From G963663495 sp963663495 (GTDB lineage: Bacteria > Bacteroidota > Rhodothermia > Rhodothermales > Bin80): a DNA stretch of 64,000 nt. Below are positions 27,615-36,169 of this stretch, one piece after another. The DNA is taken from positions 4,402,001 to 4,466,000 of the forward strand of contig OY760427.1 in the NCBI GenBank assembly GCA_963663495.1. Reading direction: 5' to 3'. Every line of letters starts with the position of its first letter. The first letter of the stretch is position 1. Made by a program: the position numbers and the translations under genes. Below the pieces are notes generated by a model, which worked only from the letters and a program-made list of their open reading frames with translations, did no database searches and was not told the DNA's origin.

Positions 27615-27727
27615 GGTATGGTAGGGATGGATTGTTGGATATTGAGAATGTCGTTTGTTACGGGGCGGCCGGGGCGTTTCGTTTCCTGAATCTTGTTACC
27701 GGGCTTCGGGGATTTATCTATGCGCAT
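27563..27727 (-). CDS. 54-aa small protein ending AKAILSAPPKHKK
   Basis: A frame on the minus strand from the ATG at 27727: basic N-terminus MRIDKSPKPGNKIQ, then KRPGRPVTNDIL and a C-terminal PEELAKAILSAPPKHKK. Its C-terminal coding sequence is the part shared with the end repeats of TnpB elements 1 and 2. In those, only KAGTDYEQLAKAILSAPPKHKK (copy 1) or the equivalent remains after an upstream stop. Shared sequence with a conserved frame suggests a real small gene. I do not recognise its function. Confidence 0.45.
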   Translation of the reverse strand: MRIDKSPKPGNKIQETKRPGRPVTNDILNIQQSIPTIPEELAKAILSAPPKHKK

Positions 27728-27750
27728 GGCGTTATAAGCTAGTGTTTGCC

Positions 27751-27768
27751 AGAAAAGTAGGCTTTTCT
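27751..27768. terminator. Short perfect hairpin between the small gene and the ISNCY fragment
   Basis: AGAAAAG, loop TAGG, CTTTTCT: a 7-bp perfect stem. It lacks a clear U-tract and is AT-rich, so it may be a weak terminator or part of the ISNCY end. Confidence 0.25.
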
Positions 27769-27934
27769 GAGTGATTCTTGGACTAGCCGGGGGGCTGGAA
27801 TCCGAATTGGGGATCCGGAAGGACAGTCAGCAAGGATTTTTCGACGGTGACGTCGCTGACTTTGTCCGCTCACACCGGCAATCCTGTGGTCTTGACGTGT
27901 TTTTGGCCTCCATCAGCGATGCTCGCGCGAGTCC

Positions 27935-28660
27935 CTACGCCGCGCGTTTGCGGGCCGGCTCGCACCGCCGTCGTCGCTCCTCGCTCCGCTTCACTATCTG
28001 CCCGATACGGTGCACATTCGCCGCTACCACTACCAGCGCCACCGTCCGAACAAAGCCTTCCTTGCCACGGGTCCGTATCAAACCCAGACCCCGATGATCC
28101 AAATTGTTGATCGCCGACTCCACCGCCGGATGCTGACGACGCCCCTCCACAAACTTCGGATCGGATTCCCTCTCCTTGTCCGCTTTGCTCGACCGACCCC
28201 TCTTCGGCATGATCACCGTGTCCAACACCGGCTCCAGCGCCTTACGGTTCTTTACCGATGAGTACCCCTTATCCATGCTGCACGATGTGATCGCCGGACA
28301 CCGATCCTTCGCTTCCTTCATAAACCCCACAATCATATCCGAATCCACCCCTTCGTGCAGTATCTGATGCCACAATATCAACTGATGCTGATCCTCCAGC
28401 ACGCATACCGGCAGACCCAACTCCGCAATCACCCCCGCCTTCCCCTTGGTGATCCAACGAGTATGCGGCTCATGTATCGAAAATACCTTCTCATCATGCG
28501 GAATCACCTCCCCCTTCAATAGACGCCTATCTACTTGATCTACCTGCCTTTGTGCATCTGCCAAGTACCGCAACACCTCCTCAAGATCCGCGTCTTTCTC
28601 CTTCAACACGCTGACACTGCTCTCCGCACGCTCAATCAGAACACGACACATTTTATGCCG
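27935..28660 (-). pseudogene. ISNCY-family transposase, 3' fragment
   Basis: C-terminal ~240 residues of a DDE transposase of the ISNCY style: VFSIHEPHTRWITKGKAG, GLPVCVLEDQHQLIL, SCSMDKGYSS, VIMPKRGRSSKADKERES, and RRQHPAVESAINNLDHRGLG with AANVHRIGQ. The N-terminal part is absent. Reading upstream, the frame enters a group II intron at 28661 and never returns to transposase sequence, because the intron is itself cut by an IS66 fragment. Confidence 0.75.
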
Positions 28661-29438
28661 GTAGGGACCCGAGTCGCCCCGGGCCCCCCGGACAGATCCG
28701 GACATGCGCGCTAACGTATCCGGCTCCTCCCTTGGGTCGCGCCGTCGCGCATAACGGTAAATCGTGTGGAAGGCCATGGGTGCCGGATCTCCAACTTCGG
28801 CCAGTATATCGCAGTGAGCTTGTCCATCGTGTCCCACGTCGTACGATCCCGCTGGGAACGTCGTCGTAACACACGCATCCATATCCAGTACAGCCGGATG
28901 TAGCAGCTCGCAAGGTACCGGTAACTCGTCGGTACGGCATAGTAATTCAACCATGGGTTGAGCACCCGCCCCAACCATTTCCCCGTCTCATGCACCGGGC
29001 GGTGCATGCGGCGAACCAACTGCCCCTTCACGCGCTTCAGAAAACGAGCCATACGCTTATCGGCTTACGACCAAGACTAAATCGCCCCCTCCGATCTCTA
29101 CGACAGTAATGCGTAAATCCCAGAAAGTCGAATGTCTCCGGTCGACCCTCACCACGCTTCCTGCGATCTTCCTCAGCAAACCGCCCGAATTCAATCAGAC
29201 GAGTCTTCCTCGGATACAGTCTCAACCCGAACGTATCAAGCCGATCCCGCAATGCACGCAGATAACGTTGCGCTGTCCCCTTGTACTGGAAACACACCAC
29301 GAAATCATCCGCATAACGAAATGATATAAACCTCCCCCGCACTCCGCTGTGACTTACGCCATGCATCGGTCCAAAGGTCCAACACGTAATGAAGATAAAT
29401 GTTGGCCAGTATAGGGGAGATCACCGCACCCTGCGGTG
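28661..29438 (-). mobile_element. Group II intron remnant: 3' half with decayed reverse transcriptase/maturase
   Basis: Minus strand. From 29438 it reads PQGAVISPILANIYLHYVLD (RT motif), then RYADDFVVCFQ with the catalytic YADD, FDFLGFTHYCRR, and the maturase/C-terminal part RRMHRPVHETGKWLGRVLN...RSQRDRTTWDTMDKL. At least two frameshifts separate these, one in a run of Gs just before RYADD and one near 29060. Downstream, 28693-28726 reads as a domain V-like hairpin (GAGCCGGATACG...), followed by a GC-rich domain VI-like hairpin ending CCCTAC at 28661. The 5' half is missing, replaced at 29439 by an IS66 end. Confidence 0.75.
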
Positions 29439-30589
29439 GTAAGCGTGCGGTGAAGTACAGGGTAGCGGGCTTTTTGGCGGTTTTGGCGGGTACAGTGTGG
29501 TTGGAAGGAGGAGAGCATGTGGGCTTGCCCGATCTGGACGATTCGGCATCCGGCAGCTAGGCGGCCTTACCCTAGTGGGCTTGCCGTGCCTGTTTCCAAT
29601 GATGGGGCAATAGCGCTGCTATGTCCTCGGCAGGATGTGTCGGGATGCGCTGGAATACTTCCATGAGCCATTCCATTGGGTTGACGTCGTGGAATTTGCA
29701 GGTTCCAAGGAGCGAATAGACCACGGCACCCCGCTGGGATGCATCATGGGATCCTGCGAACATGTAGTTCTTCCTACCAATAGCCAGTGGCCGTATCGCA
29801 TTCTCAACCAGGTTATTGTCCAACTCCACACGGCCCTCATCCAGATATCGGGTCAGCCTTTGCCAACGGCCAAGCGTATACTGGGTCGCCTTGGCCCACG
29901 GGCTCTTGGGTAAACCATTGTTCACCTCCAGCCACGGTTTCAGCTCCTCCAGTACAGGTCCGGCCCGTTCCTGTCGCAGTTGCTGACGAACATCCGCACT
30001 CGCACCCGTTTTGCGTAGCCAACGCTCTATGAGGTAGAGCTTGCGTATCTCCTTCAACACATGCGCGGCCTTATCCGGCTCGTACGTCTTGCAGTCGAAG
30101 AACTTGCGCCGGGCATGCGCCATGCATGCGTAGAGCGTTACGGATGGGTCCGCATCAAAGATGTCGTAAGCTACATACCCGTCTGTCTGTAGCAATCCCT
30201 CATACCCGTGCAAAAACTCCACCGGACCCGCCCGAGCACGGGTCTTCCGGTATTCCATCACCAACAGCCTCTGCTCTGGACTATGTTACACCCAATAAAA
30301 GCCTTTGCAGCGATCCCTTCTTATCTCCATCCTGCACCTCAATCCTCGTCTCATCCGCCTGCAGATACCCGGTGGATAGCAACTCCTGCTTCAGAGCATC
30401 ATACAACGGGGTCAGGTGCCACGCAGACTGCGATATCCAGCCTCCCAGCGTGGACTTCGCAATCTCCACGCCTTCCCGACGAAACCGCTGCTGCTGACGG
30501 TACAAAGGCAGGTGGTCCGCATATTTGCCCACCACCGCACGCTTACCTCCATCGTGTGGCCAGCTCAAACGCGTTGTCAATTGTTGCAC
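29439..30589 (-). mobile_element. IS66-family element, truncated
   Basis: Begins with the IS66 terminus GTAAGCGTGCGGTGAAG at 29439, cutting the group II intron RT. It contains the 3' two thirds of a tnpC gene with a frameshift. The other end and the accessory genes are missing, and similarity stops near 30590. Confidence 0.8.
29572..30589 (-). pseudogene. IS66 transposase TnpC, N-terminally truncated and frameshifted
   Basis: The part 30589-30281 reads VGKYADHLPLYRQQQRF, STLGGWISQ and YLQADETRIEVQDG. The part 30264-29572 continues in another frame with QTDGYVAYD, CMAHARRKFFD, RYLDEGRVELDNNLVENAIRP and CKFHDVNPMEWL. The DDE residues are split by the frameshift near 30275. The ~180 N-terminal residues with the zinc-finger region are missing. 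Confidence 0.8.
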
Positions 30590-30911
30590 GGAATATTACT
30601 GCAGCGGTATTTAGGAGCTGTGGCGCTCGGATTTATTGTAGAACAGGAACATTGTGCACCTCCATTCGTGCGCTTTCGTTCTCCGATGTGGGGGTAGTGT
30701 TTGCCCCTGCTCCTTATTTACTATCTCTGCCGGGAAGTCTGGACAGACGCAAGAAGGAGACAATTTTTCGGACTGTAACAGTGCCATGTGATGACCTTCG
30801 TTACTTGATCGTGGATAAGGATCCAATGGGCTTCATCGGTGCCAGGCGGTAGTGCAAGTATATAGGGAGGGGTAGCTGCGCCCCCTAAGCCGCGGATTGA
30901 TACGAATACCT
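30590..30911. other. Upstream region of the DISARM-like operon
   Basis: About 320 bp between the IS66 fragment and the first operon gene. A plus-strand frame ending DDLRYLIVDKDPMGFIGARR (stop at 30852) has no recognised match and no obvious start after the IS66 sequence. It could be the 3' end of a lost gene. The operon promoter should lie here; I see no convincing consensus. Confidence 0.35.
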
Positions 30912-33900
30912 ATGGATGTCTTCGCATTCCGCGACGAACTTGTGGCCGAATATGGCCGGTTTTCTCGAAGCTTCGCACGCATCCGCGCGCGGGACATTAT
31001 CAGCGTGGTTGATGGTGCCTACGATGCGGAACATTTTTGGCCTCCACCGCTCATTCAACTGAATCCGAACTTTGAGCCGGGTGGATATATTGATGAACTT
31101 GTTGCTGATGGTACGCTTGACTCCGAGTGTGCTAAGATTTTCCGGCTGAAAAGCGCTGCCGACCTGACCGGCAAAAGGCTCCGCCTCCATCGGCACCAGA
31201 CCGACGCAATCGGCATTGCTAAGCGGCAAAAGAGCTACGTGCTAACAACCGGCACCGGCTCGGGTAAGTCGCTGGCATATTTCATTCCTATAATTGATGA
31301 TGTCCTCCGCCGGCGTAGATCTGTGGATCGAGCGAGGCGCATCACCGCGATCGTCGTCTATCCGATGAACGCGCTGTGCAATAGCCAATGCGAGGAACTT
31401 GAACGGTTTCTAAAACTCGGGTACGACGAAGACCAGGCACCGGTTACCTTCGCCCGATACACGGGCCAGGAGTCAAATGAGGAACGTGATCGGATAGCGA
31501 AGAACCCTCCAGACATTCTCCTCACCAACTACGTCATGCTTGAGCTGATCATGACGCGTTTCCTGGAAACCGATAAGGCGGTGAGGCGCCACGCTGAGGG
31601 GCTGAAGTTCCTGGTACTAGACGAGCTGCACACCTATCGGGGACGTCAAGGCGCCGATGTCGCTATGCTGGTCCGGCGGGTACGGGAGCGGTTCAACCAT
31701 GATTTGCTTTGCATCGGCACTTCCGCCACCATGGCCTCCGAAGGCACGACTGAATCGCGGAACGAAGCGGTGGCGAGCATCGCGAGCAGACTGTTCGGTG
31801 TCCCGGTAGATCCCACAAATGTGGTTACCGAAACATTGCGGCCCATGACCGGCCACGATCAGGAACCAAGTGGCCCTGCGCTCAAACGCGCGATAGAAGA
31901 CGGCGTCCCGGCAGGTGCGACCCATACCGACCTGAGGCAGCATGCTATGTCAGCATGGGTCGAATACAAGCTCGGCCTTGAAAACCGGGACGAAAAGCTC
32001 GTCAGAACCTCGCGCCCAATGAACATTCTGGATGCCTCCAAGCATTTGGAGACCGAAAGTGGACTCAACCGTGAGCGCTGCCAGCGTTTTCTTTCCGACT
32101 TTTTATTGGCTGCCCATCAGTGTCGGAGCGAAGAGGGGCGCAGCTTCTTTGCTTTCCGCCTGCATCAATTCATAAGCGGGGCCTGGAACGTGTACACGAC
32201 GCTAGAAGCGCCGGGTGAGCGGTATATGACTCTAAACGGTCAGCAGTTCAAGCCTGGAGACCGCAGCCGACCGTTGTATTCGTTGTGCTTCTGCCGGCAG
32301 TGCGGCCAGGAGTACATTCCCGTTTGGGCACGTCTGGAAGGTAAAGTACCAAGTACGTTTGAGCCACGAGAATTAGCGGAACGCTCCACGGAAGAAGAAG
32401 ACATCCGGTACGGCTACCTCATGCCGGACGCTGCGGAGACATTTGACGCTTCGGACCTGGTCCGGTATCCGGACGAGTGGCTGGAGTACCGCGGCACCGA
32501 GGCCAGACTTAAGTATTCTTTTCGCAAGCGGCAGCCGCAGAGACTCCATGTTGAAACGTGCGGCAAGGTCGCAGAGAACGGACTGTTAGTTCAGTTCATC
32601 TCTGAAGCCTTTCGATTCTGCCTCAACTCGGATTGCAACGCATATTTCGCCGGCACGGTGCGCAGCGAATTCACGAAGCTCTCCGGCCTATCAAGCGAGG
32701 GCCGGAGTTCTGCGACCACGATCGTGGCTTTATCCGCCCTTAAACATCTCATCGGAACTGGCTTGGACAATCGGACCAAAAAACTCCTGGCTTTTACCGA
32801 CAATCGCCAGGATGCGAGTCTCCAAGCCGGTCATTTTAATGACTTTATACAGATTCTTCTGCTGCGCGGGGCGCTGCTTGCAGCCATGCGAAGTGCGGGC
32901 GGGCGGCCTCTTACCGACGATATTCTGACGCAGAGCGTGTTCACCTATCTGCGATTGCGCCCGTCGGACTATGCAGCAAATCCGAGATCCAAGGGCATCA
33001 GGGCCGAGCGCACACGCAAGGCGCTGCGCGATGTTCTGGGTTATATGCTCTACGTTGACTTGCAGCGCGGATGGCGAATCAATAATCCGAATATTGAGCA
33101 GCTGGGGTTGCTGGAGATCGGCTACAGGGAGCTTGAGGAATGCTGCGGGGACGAACAGGAGTGGAGGGAAAAGCACCCTCTACTCGGATCAATTTCGCCC
33201 CGTCGCCGGACCATGCTTGTACGAGAGCTTCTGGAACGCATGCGGAGAGCGTTGTGCGTCAAAACGGTCTATCTGGATCCTGAATACCAGGAGCAGATGC
33301 GCAATCGGAGTCACAATGAGTTGACGGAGCCATGGTGGCTGTCGGGGTACGAGGATCCGATTACTCATGTGTTCATGGTTCCGCGACCGAGCACCCGGGG
33401 GCGCCGACGCTTGTATCGCCTTCACCATGTTTCGCACCGATCAGCCTACGGTCAGAAGGTCAAGTCCACGGAATTTTGGGGACGAGCAAATCCGCACCTC
33501 CCGAAGAAGTTTAGCGAGAGTGTCTATAACACAATTGTTGACGATATCCTGGATGTGCTGACCTCCTACGGTTACGTGCAGTCCACTCCACTCCACGACA
33601 GACGCGTCGGCTACCGCATTGTCGGCTCGGCGCTTGAATGGCGTCTGGCGGAGAATGCAAAGGACGGTATCGGAGATGAGGGAGACGCAAGCTCGGAGAA
33701 TGTGTTTTTCCGGAGCCTTTACAATAACGTGGCGAGACTGCTGGGATCAGAAGATCGCTTATTTCACCAGCTGGAGGCTCGGGAGCACACTGCGCAGGTC
33801 GATGCGGAGGACCGCGAGAAGCGGGAGCGGCGATTTCGGCGGGGCTTGGATCCATCGGGCAATCCTCCCGGGCTACCCATTCTTTTTTGTTCGCCGACCA

Positions 33901-36158
33901 TGGAGCTCGGCGTGGATATCGCGTCGCTAAATGCGGTCTACATGAGAAATGTACCGCCCACGCCTGCCAACTACGCCCAGCGAAGCGGTCGCGCAGGCAG
34001 GAGCGGACAGCCTGCACTAGTTGTGACGTACTGCGCAGCCAGATCACCGCACGACCAGTACTTCTTTACGGATCCCACGCGGATGGTAGCCGGCGTGGTC
34101 AACCCTCCCAATATTGATCTCGCCAACGAGGACCTGGTTCGCAGCCACTTGCAGGCGGTTTGGCTGGCTGAGACCGGCCTGAATCTCGGATCATCCGTAC
34201 GAGATGTTCTTGACCTTAAGCAGCCAATAGAGCTACCAGTTCACTCTGAGGTAGCGCACCAAGTCAAGTCCAAGACGCCGGTGAGAACTGCCACCGTGCG
34301 TGCCCGCCGCATACTGAACACCCTCAACGAGGATTTATCGAAGGATGCAGCTCCCTGGTACACGCCAACGTGGCTTGATGGTACGATGCGGTCGGCGGCG
34401 CACCGATTCGACCGGTCATTCGATCGCTGGCGCTCTCTTTTTCGTGCGACGGCGAGCCAAATCAAGCGTGCAAACGATGTCATCAATAACGCTGCTGCGA
34501 CCGAAATGGAACGCCGAGAGGCGAAGGCACGCTACGATGAGGCCTTTACCCAGCAGAATCTTCTTCTAGGCAACCGACAGACGAAGAACTCGGACTTTTA
34601 CACTTACCGGTATCTGGCGGCGGAAGGATTGTTACCGGGGTACAACTTCCCCCGTCTCCCCCTGATGGCGTTTATTCCCGGCCGGCGCAAGCGGCTGGCA
34701 CGGGATTCGTTTCTAAGCCGGCCACGGTTCCTCGGGCTGACCGAGTTCGGCCCCCAGTCCATCATTTACCATGAGGGCAGCACGTACCGGGTTCGGCGCA
34801 CCATCCTCACACCCAGCGAGGAGATGGGCGCCACGGTAGGGGCAAAGCTGCCGGTGCAGATTGCACGTATCTGCCCTTCATGCGGCTACGGTCATTTTGG
34901 GATCCAGAAGAACTATGAGTGCTGCGAAAGCTGCAATGACATCCTCGCCGGCGGGCGCTTCATATGCAACCTCTACCGCATTGAGCAGGTATCAACGCGC
35001 AGGGCGAACCGGATCACATCGGACGAAGAAGAACGCCAGCGTCAGGGCTACGAGATGGCCACGACGCTCCGGTTCAGCCAGCAGAACGGGCGTATCCGCT
35101 CAACCGGGATCGCTATTAAAGAAAGGGAGAATGAAGAAAGCTTGCTGGAGTTCAAGTACAGTCCGGGTGCTACTCTTTGGCGCATTAACCTGGGATGGCG
35201 CAGACGAGAAGAAAAATCCGTTTACGGGTTCAGCGTAGATGCTACGACAGGTGAGTGGACACGTGATTCGCAGGCTCCAACCGATGCGGAGGACGACCGT
35301 GTGGGGGCTGGCAAAACCATCCAGCGTATCACCCCGTTCGTCATGGACACGCGGAATGTCCTGATCCTCCGACCAGGGGGCGATCTGTCCGAGGAGGCCT
35401 TGATCTCCCTGCAGTACGCCTTCAAGCGCGGCATTGAGCAAGAATTTCAGCTGGAGGAGGCCGAGCTGGCCGCCGAGCCACTGCCCGACCGAAACTGCCG
35501 AAGAACCATCCTTTTCTACGAAGCTGCCGAAGGGGGTGCGGGAGTCCTTACCCGTATGGTGGGCGACCCCGCTGCAGTGTCACGCGTCGCGCGCAGAGCG
35601 CTCGCGGTGTGCCACTTCACCTCAAGGTCCGGCGGTTGGGATGGGCCGAAAGATCTGGTTAACTGCAACAACGAGTGCGAAGCAGGGTGCTACCGTTGTT
35701 TGCTCAGCTATTACAACCAGCTAGATCACACACTGATTGACCGGCAGAACGAAGCAATGCTTGGCCTGCTCTGCATGCTTGCCCAAGGTAAGCATGTGCA
35801 GCGGCCGCTACCAGAAAACAAAGCGAAGCCCGTCCCAGGAGGATCTTCACTGGAGCAAGCATGGCTCGACTTCCTCAGGTCAGGAGGCTACAACACTCCC
35901 GACAAGGCGCAGCCCCTGCTTCAGGATTTTGAGACACGGCCCGACTTCGCATACTCGCGCGGCCCGGTGGTGGTTTATGTTGATGGCCCTCATCATTTAG
36001 GACTGCAGAGAAGCAAGAAGGATGCGATAATAACGCGTCGACTCGAAAACGCGGGCTACACTGTTGTACGGTTCGGCGCTAACCAATCATCATGGCCGGG
36101 CATCGTGGAGAAGTACGCGTGGGTTTTCGGTCCAGGCACGCCTACCACAGCGACGTAG
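30912..36158 (+). CDS. DrmA/DrmB-like fusion: DEAD/DEAH helicase with DUF1998 and C-terminal nuclease-like domain
   Basis: A 1,748-aa protein starting at ATG 30912 (MDVFAFRDELVAEYGRF); TTG 30897 is an alternative. The SF2 helicase core has Walker A TTGTGSGKS (~111-118), DELH with HTYRGRQGADVA (~235), GTSATMA (~268) and motif VI QRSGRAGRSGQ (~1025). Two Cys pairs (CFCRQCGQEY ~460; CPSCGYGHFG...CCESCND ~1325) look like zinc sites. The DUF1998/MZB part has EAAEGGAGVLTRM and NECEAGCYRCLLSYYNQ (~1590). The last ~110 residues (LEQAWLDFLRSGGY, RPDFAY, VVVYVDGPHH) resemble a DUF559/Vsr-type PD-(D/E)XK nuclease. In DISARM the helicase (DrmA) and DUF1998 protein (DrmB) are usually separate genes; here they read as one. 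It is the first gene of a tight three-gene operon. Confidence 0.8.
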   Translation: MDVFAFRDELVAEYGRFSRSFARIRARDIISVVDGAYDAEHFWPPPLIQLNPNFEPGGYIDELVADGTLDSECAKIFRLKSAADLTGKRLRLHRHQTDAIGIAKRQKSYVLTTGTGSGKSLAYFIPIIDDVLRRRRSVDRARRITAIVVYPMNALCNSQCEELERFLKLGYDEDQAPVTFARYTGQESNEERDRIAKNPPDILLTNYVMLELIMTRFLETDKAVRRHAEGLKFLVLDELHTYRGRQGADVAMLVRRVRERFNHDLLCIGTSATMASEGTTESRNEAVASIASRLFGVPVDPTNVVTETLRPMTGHDQEPSGPALKRAIEDGVPAGATHTDLRQHAMSAWVEYKLGLENRDEKLVRTSRPMNILDASKHLETESGLNRERCQRFLSDFLLAAHQCRSEEGRSFFAFRLHQFISGAWNVYTTLEAPGERYMTLNGQQFKPGDRSRPLYSLCFCRQCGQEYIPVWARLEGKVPSTFEPRELAERSTEEEDIRYGYLMPDAAETFDASDLVRYPDEWLEYRGTEARLKYSFRKRQPQRLHVETCGKVAENGLLVQFISEAFRFCLNSDCNAYFAGTVRSEFTKLSGLSSEGRSSATTIVALSALKHLIGTGLDNRTKKLLAFTDNRQDASLQAGHFNDFIQILLLRGALLAAMRSAGGRPLTDDILTQSVFTYLRLRPSDYAANPRSKGIRAERTRKALRDVLGYMLYVDLQRGWRINNPNIEQLGLLEIGYRELEECCGDEQEWREKHPLLGSISPRRRTMLVRELLERMRRALCVKTVYLDPEYQEQMRNRSHNELTEPWWLSGYEDPITHVFMVPRPSTRGRRRLYRLHHVSHRSAYGQKVKSTEFWGRANPHLPKKFSESVYNTIVDDILDVLTSYGYVQSTPLHDRRVGYRIVGSALEWRLAENAKDGIGDEGDASSENVFFRSLYNNVARLLGSEDRLFHQLEAREHTAQVDAEDREKRERRFRRGLDPSGNPPGLPILFCSPTMELGVDIASLNAVYMRNVPPTPANYAQRSGRAGRSGQPALVVTYCAARSPHDQYFFTDPTRMVAGVVNPPNIDLANEDLVRSHLQAVWLAETGLNLGSSVRDVLDLKQPIELPVHSEVAHQVKSKTPVRTATVRARRILNTLNEDLSKDAAPWYTPTWLDGTMRSAAHRFDRSFDRWRSLFRATASQIKRANDVINNAAATEMERREAKARYDEAFTQQNLLLGNRQTKNSDFYTYRYLAAEGLLPGYNFPRLPLMAFIPGRRKRLARDSFLSRPRFLGLTEFGPQSIIYHEGSTYRVRRTILTPSEEMGATVGAKLPVQIARICPSCGYGHFGIQKNYECCESCNDILAGGRFICNLYRIEQVSTRRANRITSDEEERQRQGYEMATTLRFSQQNGRIRSTGIAIKERENEESLLEFKYSPGATLWRINLGWRRREEKSVYGFSVDATTGEWTRDSQAPTDAEDDRVGAGKTIQRITPFVMDTRNVLILRPGGDLSEEALISLQYAFKRGIEQEFQLEEAELAAEPLPDRNCRRTILFYEAAEGGAGVLTRMVGDPAAVSRVARRALAVCHFTSRSGGWDGPKDLVNCNNECEAGCYRCLLSYYNQLDHTLIDRQNEAMLGLLCMLAQGKHVQRPLPENKAKPVPGGSSLEQAWLDFLRSGGYNTPDKAQPLLQDFETRPDFAYSRGPVVVYVDGPHHLGLQRSKKDAIITRRLENAGYTVVRFGANQSSWPGIVEKYAWVFGPGTPTTAT

Positions 36159-36169
36159 AGAGCCCGGAG

